A DNA stretch of 64,000 bases from Antitrichia curtipendula (Eukaryota; Streptophyta; Bryopsida; Hypnales; Leucodontaceae): assembly GCA_951230915.1 (NCBI GenBank), contig OX579635.1, positions 35,216,001 to 35,280,000 on the forward strand, read 5' to 3'. Position numbers and translations under genes: made by a program. How positions within the stretch are numbered: position 1 is the first letter of the stretch; the number at the start of each line of letters is the position of its first letter. This document shows, one piece after another, positions 12,961 to 25,055 of the stretch. Below the pieces are notes generated by a model. It made no database searches. It saw only the letters and a program-made list of their open reading frames with translations, and was not told the origin of the DNA.

Positions 12961-13309
12961 GGGGCAAAAACTTTTAAAGTTTTTGATAGGTTGAAATTAA
13001 AAAGTTCTTAGAAAATAGGTTTTCACTATAAAATGAGAGGTCACGGGTCTATAAGAAGGTCCAACAATATGAAGCACACTTTTTTCCTCGGTGGCAAAAA
13101 AATTGTCAAATTTTGAATTCTTGAACTCTAATCAGACCCAGTTCTTTGCGTTAGTTTTCATTGAAATTCAAGTTCTTCATTGCAAAGTGCTATTTTAAAA
13201 TGTATATATAATTATTTATTTATTTGTCATTTCAAATCTTGTACGCAATATGCATCAATCCAAAGATCATGACCCTTAATTTTCCTTCCTTTAATTCTCC
13301 AAAGGATCA

Positions 13310-13770
13310 CTTTTCAATGGCAAACTAGGAGGCTTTTTTCCACCTAGTTTTGGGTGTACACCAAGTCTAAAGGTTGTTTTATACCTAGAGGCTTGGCCAA
13401 TTCTCCTCGAGGTTGATTGTACAAAATTTTAGCTCCTTTCAAGTTTAAAGTCGCCCTTCAATGATTCATTACAATAAGATTATAGTGGGGCTAATTCTCC
13501 TATATGTAAAAGCCTTGAGCTTAAGAAGCCGGGTAGATTCAATAAAACCTATAAAATTTCAGCCTTTCTTTCTCTCTTTTCAAGTCCACTTCACATCTAG
13601 AGGTTGGACTAATTTTCCTTGAGGCTAATTGCACAAAATTGAACATAATTGATTTGTCCAAAAAATAGTATTTTATAAATTTATAGAAAAATAATTTGAA
13701 ATTTGATATTGGCCTTGAGCCTAAGAATTGACCTTCTATTCTTGGTGCATCCAAATATCAAGCTTAAACC
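13310..13770. repeat. Diverged tandem motif CTAGAGG-TTGG-C/TAAT
   Basis: Units containing ACCTAGAGGCTTGGCCAATT and CATCTAGAGGTTGGACTAAT, each followed by CTCCTTGAGG-type text and TGTACAAAAT, recur two to three times here. Reverse-oriented relatives (TTGGCCTAGTCTCTAGGTG, TTGGCCTAGCCTCTAGGTA) lie at about 15530 and 15620. No gene is seen. Confidence 0.4.
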
Positions 13771-14255
13771 GTGTTAGATGTTGCCTTTTTTCACTACTAG
13801 AAAACTATGACCAATTCAACAGAAAATCAATTGATTTTTGTTGTTTGGATCACTGGAATGATTGTTTTAATTGAATTTTGAAATTTCTATAGATTTGAAT
13901 AATGCGTTGACTGATTCAACAAGATTTTAGGAAAAATAGAATCTTTCTGGAATCAAATTTTATTTTAAGAATATTCTATCAACATTAGAATCTTTTAATC
14001 CATAAGTGGTATTAGTGTGGATTTTTTCCATTGTAATTTCTAATATATATAATTTGAATTTGTATAGTTATAGTTCAAAAAAATATTGATGAAACTTATC
14101 AAAATGTTGGCTTTTTGTTCAATAGAGAGCAAATTCCAAAAATTCAAAAGAGGCCTTGAGCATTTAGAAGTGAAGGGTTGATGAAGAACAATTTGGAATT
14201 TAGAATATATGAGACCAATCATTACATAATACAATTACTAGTGTAATTTCAAAAA

Positions 14256-14580
14256 TCTTGTGGAAACCTTAAAATCTAAAGATTGCAATTGCCGTAAACC
14301 ACTCCCAGGAAATGCATCGTTCATTTCCTGGGAGGCTTCTGCAGCGGAATGCCCGATTGCACGGGATTTCCTGCGTAATCGAGCAATACGGATTCCTCAT
14401 CCGAATTCGATTTCTCATCCCAATATTCAACCAATTCTGCTTGTGATTTACGTCGGACAATGGCCTCTCATCGTCGGGCATTTTGGGAAATAAAGGGTCT
14501 CCTCGTCGGGCTCTGCCCTCCTCGTCGGCCCTTTATTTTCCAAAATGCCCTCCTCCTCAGGCATTGCCCTATACCAAATC
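14256..14580. repeat. GC-rich multi-hairpin block in AT-rich DNA
   Basis: Two clear inverted repeats stand out. The first is CTCCCAGGAAATG pairing with CATTTCCTGGGAG (about 14301-14335, 7-base loop). The second is GGGCATTTTGGGAAATAAAGG pairing with CCTTTATTTTCCAAAATGCCC (about 14476-14553), with CTCCTCGTCGG-type units repeated in the loop and flanks. Base composition is sharply higher in GC than the surroundings. The two overlapping open frames (14260-14493 plus, 14269-14481 minus) are a consequence of the palindromic composition. Confidence 0.6.
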
Positions 14581-15637
14581 ACACCCTTTGGTTGTTCATT
14601 TTCTCTACTACCATTTGTCATTTGTAACTCTTTATAAAGATTGTTGGATGATATGAAGAATTTGCTATCATTATAAGTACGTTCAATCTATCAAAACTAT
14701 CCTTTTAAATTTATTATTTCATGCAATCTTGATGAACACACCAAAATTAAATTTCCATTTTTGCTGTATTATTTTGTGCTCTTTTCATTGTGTTACATAC
14801 TAATTGACTGAAAAGTATTTATGATGAATTTTTCAAATTTTATTGTGGAAACATTTAAGAAACATCAATGTGCTCATCTCACTTCGTGGAAAAATCCACA
14901 TTATCTAAGAAATATTTTTCACTAGAGAGAATTCATCATGAAAGTGTTGCCTTCCCAAATTTTATTAAATAGATATTTTTAAATTGTAATTATATTTTAT
15001 TAATTGACCCTTGTATTATAACTACTTCTAAACGTTTAAACATGATAGTTCAATTTGTTTGCTAAACCTAATTATAATTTTGACAAAAAATATTGTTGCA
15101 CAATTTTTTTATTAGACTTTATAGTGGGGTTGGAAAACATCTACAATGGAGTTTTTCTTTCTTCTTTTAACTTAATCATTTACAATTCGGTGTTTTTTAA
15201 ACTCAACAGACTTTGGTGGCCATTTTTGCGTAGTAAAATAACTTTATTTCCAGAAAACTTTGATCTAACTTTGATCTTCAAATATCTGTTGAATTTTGAG
15301 CCTTCAATCAAAAGTTGTGGGTAAAGATAAGAGGGGGGTTGAAAAGGACGTTGCTTTTTTACATTCTTTAACATCCCATCTAAATTATGTCCATAACCTT
15401 TGATTGAAGATTCAAAATTGCAATCAAATTTTTTGGAGGTAAAAGTTAGCTTATTTTACAAAAGTTTTTGGTTGCTTTAGTCGCAATTTTTTCTACTAGT
15501 ATTTGAATGAAAAATTCATTTCACCAAATTGGCCTAGTCTCTAGGTGTAAAGGGGTTCAAATCAATATCATCCTTTTGTCCAATCACAAGTAACAGTTTT
15601 GGGCCTCTTACACAACAAATTGGCCTAGCCTCTAGGT

Positions 15638-16020
15638 ATAAGGTGGACCAATCTAATTCCATCCCCTACTATAGGCCCCATTTCCGTTCAAAAAAACATT
15701 CAAACCTTTTCATTTTTTTTGACAAGATCAATGAATCAATGCATGTGAGGGACAACAAGTCAGTCCTTTATTGATGAGTACTTAAGTTGGTTATAGGTTA
15801 TTTATGACTTATATTAGTGATCTTGTAATTTCAAGGCACACCACTTCAAAAATTCACAAAATTACAATTATAATTGGAAAATTATAATTTCACCTAGGTT
15901 TGATTTGTGAAACAAGCAAGGCCACACCTCTGAAAAATATGTGCCCCTCTTGGAGTTGACCCCAAGATATTCAGAATTTCAGATTGCAAATCTGGGTGGT
16001 AATAGGCTTGTCTACCTTAT
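15638..16020. mobile_element. Possible MITE of the TAAGGT-ended family upstream of the KH gene
   Basis: The left end ATAAGGTGGACCAATC and the right end, read inward as ATAAGGTAGACAAGCC, form imperfect inverted repeats. They resemble the ends of the elements at 24748-25055 and 27721-27996. It ends about 110 bases upstream of the TATA-like box of the KH gene. The boundaries are uncertain because the left end overlaps another short repeat. Confidence 0.35.
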
Positions 16021-16133
16021 GTGTAAAGCGGCCCTCAGCATTCCTGGAAAAACTGGTCCAGTCAGACCGGATGGACGATCAGGACCAAGCAAGCCCTGAT
16101 CAACGGTCAGAAACAGTCGCATATTAGGTCAAG

Positions 16134-16140
16134 CTATAAA
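16134..16140 (+). promoter_or_regulatory. TATA-like box of the KH-domain gene
   Basis: CTATAAA lies about 130 bases upstream of the first ATG of the KH gene, just where the base composition changes from AT-rich to GC-rich. Transcription would be expected to start about 30 bases downstream, giving a 5' leader of roughly 100 bases with no upstream ATG. Confidence 0.5.
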
Positions 16141-16269
16141 GAGCTCTTGCCACCCAGTCGCAAGCTTCCCTTCCTCAGCCTGTGTTCTCGCAAGTCCTTC
16201 TTTCGAAGCTTGCTGCTGCCCCATCAATTCTTCTCCCCGCGATTAGGTTATCCTCAACCCGCACCAACC

Positions 16270-19200
16270 ATGGCGCACGATGGTGAAGCTGCCGCGACGG
16301 AGGACTACGAGCAACAAGCGCCTCGCCTGGAGAACAAGCGCAAGTTCGATGATACCACCGGCCCCGGCGATGAAGCTCCTCCCGCGGGCACTACCATCTT
16401 CAATGGCAACGGCGCTAACGAAACAAGCGAGTCCGTCGTCGCTGCCGGCGCTGTGACGTACAACAGCGTCCCTCCCCCGTTGTCCGAGTTCGAGCTCGTG
16501 AAGCAGAACGTGGCGCAGATCGCCGCGCGCCTGGTCGGGGCGGAGGTCAAGCGGCCCAGGACGGAAGACCTCAGCGGGGACGATCATACTGGCGGAGGGC
16601 GAACGAACGGGTTGGATCTGACTGGTGCCTATGCAGGTAATGGTTCGATGGTTTTTTATAGCGTTTCGTGCTGTTTCGGGAATTTTTCTAGGGCTTGAGG
16701 TGTATTTGGTATGTGAGCTTGAGTTTGCTTATCGGTCTGTGGTTGAATTGGATTTTGGGTTCCTTACCTAAATCAGATAGGTAACGACACATAACGAGAG
16801 ACACCTCCACTTTTCTGGATGCTGCGTAAGCTAGTTACTGTAGTCAGCCTATGTTTCGACGATGGTAACGTTTTCCTTGTACGATGGTGTTTCTTAGTCA
16901 TCCCCGTGCATTTTTCGAGGGAGTCTGTAGGGTTAAGGTGTATGTGCTGCAGACGCTTGATTCTTTGTAGTGTTCGCTGGTTGACTTGGCTTCTTGGTGT
17001 CTTTGTGACAATATTAGTTCCTTATTGTTGCTGTGGTCGGCAGAGTCGAGTGTCTGTCGTCGTGTTTCTTAACCTTGTGTCCTTTCCTATTTCACACAGA
17101 TGATAACTCCAAGCGAGATCAGGAGTCGCTTTCGCAAGAAACGCATGGTCTGCATCATCAGATGCAGCAACACCAAGATTCGCAGCAGTATCAGCATGAT
17201 TCGCAACAGTATCATCAGGCTCCGCAGTTTTATAACCAGGGGGGGTCCAATCAGTCAAGAAAGATTGATGTGCCGAACTCGAAGGTTGGTCACTTGTTAC
17301 TCTTTGTGAGCATGTGTCTCTGAATAGGCTATCCAGTATGGGTTGATGGTTGACTTCTGGGGATAACTTATAGATGGTCGACGTCTTGTGACAGGTCGGG
17401 CTTGTCATTGGAAAAGGCGGTGAGACTATCAAATATTTACAGCACCAATCAGGTGCCCGAATTCAAGTGGCAAGGGACGGTGAGTCGGATCCTCGTTCGT
17501 CGACGAGACAAGTGGAGCTTATGGGCACCCCAGAACAGATCACTCGCGCGGAGCAGCTTGTGAAAGACGTTATTGCTGAGGTCTACATTTAAACCCACAT
17601 TGTTAAAACCCCTGTTTCCAAAATGACTTTACGTACCGGCAATGATGTTTTATTTCTGCCAGTGAAGGGTCTGTCGTAGGATTAAGCGTTGTGAAGGATT
17701 TAGATTTCATCTATATGATGCGAAGGATCGATGCGCTGGTTTTGACAGTCTGTTGCTTTTTTTTATTGATTTCTCAGCAGGCTACCACTGGTGGAGCTGG
17801 TGCAGTTGGTGGTGGTGGTCGTGGCTTTCCTGCCCCAGGTGGTCCTCCAGGGGAGCAAGTACAAGTCAAAGTTCCAAATAACAAGGTTTTCACCTATCTA
17901 GAACCGGAGCAATGACAAGTAATAGATTTCTGAATGGTGTAATTCGAAGTAGCACTGTTTATCAACCGAATTTTGAGTATACGTTTTGGTTTTACGCAGG
18001 TTGGTTTGATAATTGGCAGAGGTGGGGAGACGATCAAGAATCTCCAGAGTCGTTCTGGAGCGCGCATTCAGGTGCTGTGTGCTGCTGGTGGATATATGAT
18101 TTTCTGCTTTTTATTGCCCTGGAACATAATTTTTTATGCGAGTTTCGTGATGTTGATTACGTGTTTCAGGTGCAAAACGATTCTGAGACTGAGCCAGGGG
18201 CCACTGAGAGGATGGTTACCTTAATTGGCAACAAGAAGGCCACGGACATGGCGTATGATTTGATTAAGGAAGTTATTGACGAGGTAATATTGCTTTCGCA
18301 ACCTTTTTGTGTCAAAGACGATGCGTATGTTTGTGATCTTGTTGTTATGTCTTTGCTCAAGATGCTGACTTCTGCATTCGATTGTGTGTGAGGATGTTTT
18401 TTTATTCTTTACTGTTGGTTCAGTGTGCCATCTTTCTTGGTGATATGTACCGTAATGTTCGCCCCTAGGTCTAGAGGAGACTGCCTTGTGCAAATACATT
18501 CTCGTTATATTGCCTCGACTGTGCTTGCGGTGACCCTTTTAGGATGAATATATTGGCAATGTGTTTGTTTGCGTTGAGTTCTAATTCTGACAGCTTCCTA
18601 GTAATCGAGGGTGTATTTCCGCCTCCTGGAGCTTCGTAAGGTACTGAAACAAAGCTACATGACACGTACTGGTTTTGGAATTCGTAGATAATCTCATGGT
18701 CTGCCTTGTGATGTACTTGTAGTTGTTACATTGCGCACAAAGATTACTGCTTTTAATGGTAGTACGGTTGTCTATCTTCTAGTTAGTGTGAAGCTGTTTT
18801 CAATGCACTGTTGCCTTGTGTAAATGGTGCTGTCAGTTTCTCATCCTCTATCATCGGCCTCTCTATTGGACATACATGTCCAACTTTAGATGAGAGCTTC
18901 CGAGTTTTCAGACTTCTAGCAATTGAGTTAGGGTTCCATGTGCAGTAACAGAGTTTGTCACCTGTTCCATGTTTAGCTGGACTGGGTACGAGTATAAGTT
19001 CTCATTTGGATGATTTGGCCGCTGAGAAAGGGACTTCAAATGGCATCACTTCTGATTTTAGACTACCCCACAGTGAGAAGTCGAGATTTGGGGTATGATT
19101 CGTTACAGGTAATTATGGCGTGATATTATTACTGAGTAATGAAGAATGTATTTTGGCACAATCTTGCTTACTCTAGGGTGCAGAGTGCCAAAATCATTGG

Positions 19201-20612
19201 CCTTGAATACACCGTCCAGAAACTAAATATGCATATTTTAGCTTTTGAAATATCCCCTGATGCGATTTAGGAGTGTTTATCCTGTATGGTTTTGGAGTTA
19301 TCATCGTCTGTTGTATTCTTGAGTCCCGCTGTTTGGTTACGGGATGGACATCTTTAGTCAAGCCTGGAACAGGTGCACCTAAATTGCACTGAGCAAGGAT
19401 GGGGCTTCAATGTTTCGCCGGTAGCCAGAAAGCTCACTCCCAGTTTTTGGATGAGGTGAGAGTAATTTGTCCAGCTTGTGTACATTGACTAACCTCTTGA
19501 CTTTTGTGGTAATGATGACTTTGAACTGTCGACGTCGGGTTTCTCTCTGCGTGCTTGTTGCAAGATGTCTAGAGTCTTTGTGTCGTGTATTTGCATATTG
19601 GTTGTTGTGCCCATTGCATCCCTGGTATCTTCTCTAAGTCTGTGTCTTGAGGAAGATGTGATCATTATTGCTGAGAAATTTATTTGGAATGTTGCTGGCT
19701 GTTGCCTCATGAAATAGTGCATTTTGTAAGTTTTTTTTGGGCTGGTTTGGCGGATGTTTGAGCAGAATCGTACCTCAAGGGGGCCTCTAGGTAGCTACAA
19801 TCAACACCAGGGAGGTGGATATAGGCCTTCGGGTCCTCAGCAGTGGGGTCCTCCTGCTGCACCTCCTCCTTATGGATACCAGCAGCCTCCTCATTATCCA
19901 GGTCCTCCTCAACAGTACCAGCAACCACCTCCCCAAGCTTATGGCCAGTTCTCTCAACAGCCAGCAGGTGGTTATTCCTCTGGTTGGGAGCAGCGCTCAC
20001 CTGCTTCTGCTGCACAGCCCCAGCAACAGTCCTCTTATGATTTCTATGGCCAGCAAAGCCAGCAGGTGACAATTCGAACTTCTGTTGTGTGGTGGTTTGG
20101 ATCGCACTTAGGTGGTCTGGCCTTTCCGTTAGTACTACCCTGATAGAGATTTTGTGCAGGAATTTGAAGGTATCTGACAAGCCTGAATTGTTTTCCAGGT
20201 TCATCAAACCCCTCAGGGGACTGCAGCTCCCACGGATGCTTCTGGGTATGGGTACAATCAGCAAAGCTATTATCAAGGTTACCAGCAACCCCCTGCTCAA
20301 ACTCCTGCATATGGTGATCCGGCCACAACATATGCTCAGCAAAGTTACCCGCAGCAGGCATATGCTCAGCAACCTGTGTACAGTGGATACTCATATGCGC
20401 AGCCTGCTCAGGGTGATCAGCAAGCGTATGGTCAGCAAGGTCAGCAAGGATATGCTGCATATGGACAATCTCAAGCTGGGTACTCTGCTCCATCGGGTGA
20501 CGGGTCTGCTCCAGCAGCTGCTAGTGGTTATGATTACAATGCTTCTGCTGTTGGAGGTGCCCCTGCAGTTCCAGTCAGCCAAGCTCCAACTGTGTCTGCC
20601 ACCCAAAGCTAA
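16270..20612 (+). CDS. KH-domain RNA/ssDNA-binding protein, FUBP-like (complete, 8 exons)
   Basis: Exons: 16270-16636, 17100-17284, 17395-17580, 17781-17885, 18000-18071, 18170-18283, 19766-20065 and 20199-20612; all phases agree and give 580 aa. The start is the first ATG (ACCATGGCG). Residues 1-184 are acidic/Gln-rich with KRKFDD and VAQIAARL. KH1 spans about 178-246 with VGLVIGKGGETIK. KH2 spans about 274-343 with VGLIIGRGGETIKNLQSRSG; both carry the GxxG loop that grips single-stranded nucleic acid. The C-terminal 237 residues are Pro/Gln/Tyr/Gly-rich and prion-like, typical of plant FUBP-type proteins thought to act in nuclear RNA processing. The intron before the GxxG helix sits at the same place and phase in both KH domains, and each domain ends at a phase-0 junction. 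Several donors are non-consensus after GT (GTCTAC, GTTTTC, GTGCTG). Intron 6 is long (1.48 kb). Confidence 0.92.
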
Positions 20613-21969
20613 GGGGAAGTTGTTTATCCTATCTCTATGGTTTGTTAACCCTAGTTGCTTAGGAATTTATGTCATCTCTTTTGTACTAATTTTAGAATTG
20701 GACAGTGCAGTTCATTAGAGCATGATACATAGTTTTCTCAAAATTTTGGAGTAATGTCTTTGTGTAGTTTCGGTGAATTATAGGTTTCGGGCAGAAGACC
20801 AGGTATTGTTGCACATTGCCTGCCAATTTAGAAATTGTGTTATCTACTGTTGGCTGTGAGAAGGGTGTACTAATTCTCCGGGACTTCAAGAAATGCATAA
20901 GTACGTTATGTTCATATGCACAGGATTTAACAATTTACTCTGCTGTTATTGAGTTTCATATGCATGAGAACAAACAATGGCTCGTCTGCTTATTCTGCTT
21001 TTGCAATCTGTCTCTTCACTTCAGAAAAGCAGTGTGCATCTACTCCTCTCTTGCAATGGAGGGAGATGCCCGAACAATTTGGGTTTCGTAATTTATAGTG
21101 CTTCGATTTCGTCAGAATATATGATTGCATCTGGCTAGAGGCAATAGAAACCCGTGTTAAATACTTGGTAAACGTTGGGGACAACTTATTTTCTGAGCTG
21201 AAGAATCAGCAAGTAACTCATGTGGATTGTTAGAGCCATAAACTTGTCTCGGTAACGTGATATGGGAGCATTGGAAAGTCTACGTTCCAAAAGCGTTCCT
21301 TAAGCCAAATATTCACCGAGGGAGAGATTGGATTTTCAAACATCATTTGTACGTTTCAGGCTGGGTCAGTCATATGACCCTACACTAATTCATCTCCAAA
21401 AATTCATAGTGCATGCACTGCTGCTCCATTAAATAAGTAAGCAACTGGCAACTCCGTTATTTGCATTTGGATTTGGAAATTCTGTTCCATGATTGCCTTC
21501 CGTGTTGAAAGAGCTGAGATGGTCGGCTGTGTACAAGTTATAGAGATTTGTACCGTAGATGCACTCAAAAGAGGTAGTGACTGCCTTCCTCACACAGTAT
21601 GATCAAACGTTCAAAAGATCTAGAAATGGCATGAAAAATTTACCACAATAACTAGACTTCAAGGGGAGCATAACACAACAAATTTAATTGAAAATGAACA
21701 TTGGGTGAAGGAGATACAAGCATCTAAAATTGTAACCATCAAAATGTAGTTTGGTGAACTCAAATTGAACTTGTGAACTTTGAATGGCTTCCAAAAATCA
21801 GTGCTTCTTGTATTTATTTGAAAAATTTACCACCCAAACTAGAAGATAGATCTTAGATTTTTCAACAAATTTTTATGAATTCGGACAATAGGTGTAAAAG
21901 TTACAACACTTTGAATTGGGCTTCTAGACTATGTGAAGAAACTTTCGGTCTCCTTGGGCAGTGAGGGAT
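20613..21969. other. 3' flank of the KH gene, then intergenic DNA
   Basis: The first several hundred bases keep gene-like composition and probably hold the 3' UTR, but no canonical poly(A) signal stands out clearly enough to place the end. After about 21550 composition turns AT-rich. The short open frames here (20816-21091, 20692-20898) are not gene-like. Confidence 0.4.
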
Positions 21970-22194
21970 TAACCCTAGAAAGGCCTGAAAGCCCTTTGTG
22001 GTCATATAGTATATGAATGCAGTGGTATTTGACCAGAAAAACATTAATAAAATATTGTTCAGTACAAAATAAATGAATGATCATGGTAGTATGTAAATAA
22101 CAATGTATCACAATTCATATAGTATACCACAATTGAAGAATTATAAGGCTTAATTAGGTTGTATAGAGGGACTCCATGGGCCTTTCAAGGGTTT
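21970..22194 (+). mobile_element. MITE with AACCCTTGAAAGGCC-type ends, copy 1
   Basis: The inverted ends AACCCTAGAAAGGCCT and GGCCTTTCAAGGGTTT bound about 225 bp. The internal sequence (GTGGTATTTGA, ATATTGTTCAGTACAAA, ATAACAATGTATCACAA, ACCACAATTGAAGA) matches the element at 42224-42452 in the same order and orientation. It is non-coding and non-autonomous. Confidence 0.8.
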
Positions 22195-24054
22195 AGGAAG
22201 GTTGTCTTTTCAACATTCAAGCATTAGATTCAATGAATGAAAATTTAGTTGGACTAAACAATGTTTGCAAACCTTCCGTTCATTGTCCATAATATGGATG
22301 TTGGAGAACTTAAGGTTTGTCAATTGGATCCAAAGACTTTATATTAAAATTTGACTCAGTTTTCTTTTAATGCCAAAAAATTAAACCCAATTGCAGAAAG
22401 TTGGGTAGCCATGTATCCTTGATCCAATTTTTCCACTTGGACTTGATTTGAATTGGCTCTACATTTGTAAATTAAGCCAACTTAGAATTGAGCCTAGGCC
22501 CTAATTTGTTGTCACCCTCTCTATTGTTGTTTGCTCAATTTCTTCTTATTGGTATGTGTAGTGGATGAATTCTATTTGTTCAAAAATAAAAAAACATGAT
22601 GAGAGTAATATTTAGTGAAGAATGGATGATTATCATTTGAATTTTTATTGATGCTTTATTGATGCTATATCCACATCATTTAGTTAAATTCAAGACATTT
22701 TAGTTTTTTTTAATTTTATATAAGGTACTTTTATCAAAAAAATGATACACTATCCAATTTATTTAAACACTTTGAGCTTTATTTCCCTTTATACTTGATT
22801 TTAACATTTATAATAAATTCTTTTGCTTTTGAGCAAAACTAACAAAAAGACGCTCTTCAAATGGACATTGTTTCTACAACGTTCTAATCTATAAAATACT
22901 TCTATTCTAAAAAATTTAGATTTTTTGAACATGATTTGTATTTGATATGACTTTTTTTCATCTTTCTTCAAAAATTTGTCGTAATTTGAAATTTTCACAA
23001 AAGAATTTGGAAATTTTATAACAAATATCAAACATGTGATTTCATCTTTGAAAATTAAAACAAGAACAAATCACTTATAAATAGAGAAGAAATGAAAGGT
23101 ACAAAGTTAAGAACTTTAATGTTTCACTACAAAATCATTGATTCCATCTTGTATAGACTAATAGCTATGTCAGAAACACCTGACATCATCAATGTACGCA
23201 ATTTAGCAAACTTGGAGGCATCTTTTTCAATATAAAATTATTTTTGCAGTATTAACAATTTTAAATCATGAATTTCAAATATAGAAATTAGATTTTCTTT
23301 TAATATGGCAAGCAAACTTCATAGACCATTGAAACCATCATATAGCTAGATCTAAAACTGAAATTTGACAAAATCAACAAGGGATAGGAATTTTCATCTT
23401 CTTAATTTGTCTTCATAGCTAATATGCACAACCAAAGGCTCAATTATAAAAGAAAAGGTGTGCGGAGCTTCGCCTCAAGTACCAAGATTCCCTAAAGGCT
23501 CCTCAATTTCTCCAAAGAAATGGAAGAGGATGCTAAGAAACTGATGAAAAACACTCCCCAGTTGAAATAACAATTGTCCCCTTACACAAAAAGTTCAAAA
23601 CTACAAACACTATCCCCAAATCCCTAGTGCTGAGGACTAAGGTTTAGAATTTAGGACTTGTAGCACCTAAACCCTATGCTAAACCCCATGTAGTGGAGCG
23701 AGAAATTGCCCCGGCACATAGTGCCATGTAGGAAAAAATATGAAGGGAGTAATCTCTATTCTTAGCTAAGATCTTTTGGTTACATCAAAAAATAATTAAC
23801 ATTGTGTAGGGTTCACGCACACGGGTGAAAATTTGTATAGACGGACTGACATGCGGAATCTTGAACCCGCTTGGAAATTAGTGGAGTTGAGGTGGACATT
23901 TTGCAACAGATGAATGACAAATAATCTCTTCCTATAGGACATAAGTGCAACTATTCATCCTCCCAATTTTGTGGGGAAAGGGAAGATCATCTACAATAGT
24001 TTGTCTTCCAATGAGTGCTTTTGCATTATTTTAATCCAACAATTCACACGGTGT
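22195..24054. other. AT-rich gene-free stretch
   Basis: No supported gene, RNA gene or clear repeat is seen. The 76-aa minus frame at 22801-23031 is Lys/Phe-rich low-complexity sequence with no recognisable motif. Confidence 0.45.
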
Positions 24055-24138
24055 CAAAAGAGATGATTTTTACAGTTATGAGTCCATCGTTTAAAGGTTA
24101 AACGATGGGCTCATAACCGTGGAAATCATCTCTTTTGA
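24055..24138. repeat. Near-perfect 84-nt hairpin
   Basis: CAAAAGAGATGATTT and AAATCATCTCTTTTG are the outer ends. The arms continue inward through TTATGAGTCCATCGTTT and AAACGATGGGCTCATAA to a loop of about 7 bases. The stem is about 38 bp with a few mismatches, the size and shape of a plant microRNA-type foldback or a tiny foldback MITE. No promoter can be assigned. Confidence 0.7.
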
Positions 24139-24477
24139 GTAGTGGCTAAAACTCACTCCATTACTACTTAAAATTTTCAGTAGCTAAAAGCATATGGAAG
24201 AAAGTCCTTGAAAAAAATTAAACTTTAGCCAAAACTACAACAAACAATACATTAGCATCTATTTTGTCTATTTTGTGTTACAATCCTTTTTGTCTAATTT
24301 TTTTTTAACACTACTAACTCTCAAGGTAGCTGAAGTTGATGTTTGTTTGTCTTAAAAGTAGCATATTGCACTAAATCCCATAAACTAGTTCTAGGATCAT
24401 TGGTACCCACCTTGCATCCACATACACAAATACAATTAGATTGGCCAATTAAAGTTGTAGTAATCAAACTTTGAAAA

Positions 24478-24619
24478 GGTCAGGTGGAAACACCCATTGC
24501 CATCCATGTACCCAATTCCGTCACCATGTACCAATAGACTACATTCTTATTACTAAAATGTGCACCTTCCGTACATCATGACAGAATTGGGTGCAGGAAC
24601 AGGAATGGGTGTCTTCACC
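24478..24619. mobile_element. Small MITE, TAAGGTG-ended, about 140 bp
   Basis: The inverted arms are about 40 bases long: the left reads AAGGTCAGGTGGAAACACCC then CCCAATTC; the right, read inward, TAAGGTGAAGACACCCATTCC then CACCCAATTC. The ends resemble those of the neighbours at 24748 and 27721, suggesting one family. Confidence 0.55.
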
Positions 24620-24747
24620 TTAGTTTACAAGTTTTAAAATTCACAATAAAAATTCATCGTGACTCCCGCAAAAGAGCCAGGACAAATTGTCCAGAACCGC
24701 ACTTCAGTGGTGAGATCAAGTGGTTCTCTAAATTGGATCCGTAACTT

Positions 24748-25055
24748 TAAAGTAGACATACCCATAACCGACCATTTAAGCAACTGAGATAGGCTTTTGT
24801 TGTTAAAATGACATGGTTTTATTTTTGGCTAGTTAGCATTTGTAAGTGGATTCCAGCTCACAGATTTCTAGAGTGAGATTAAAACACACAATGTAGTTAT
24901 GCATTTTTAAACTGTGAGGTATAGGTCTACCCATTCCTGTCCATAGGTCTTCCTCTTCAAATGGGGTACATCCTTGCTTTCAAAATCTACAAAGTAACCA
25001 AGAATCTAGGATGAACGGAATTGAGTACATGGTCGGTTATGGGTTTGTCTACCTT
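24748..25055. mobile_element. MITE with TTAAAGTAGACA...ACCCATAACCGACC ends
   Basis: The terminal inverted repeats are about 25 bases: TAAAGTAGACATACCCATAA at the left and, read inward from the right, TAAGGTAGACAAACCCATAA, both followed by CCGACCA. The element is about 305 bp and non-coding, with TTA/TAA at the borders as in PIF/Harbinger-type MITEs. Confidence 0.65.

Noticed and set aside
17912..18391. 159-aa plus frame crossing KH exons 5-6
   Set aside because: It reads the exons out of frame; the correct frame is fixed by the VGLIIGRGG motif and splice phase.
19707..20493. Long minus-strand frames of 221 and 149 aa
   Set aside because: They are antisense to the Pro/Gln/Tyr/Gly-rich exons 7-8 of the KH gene.
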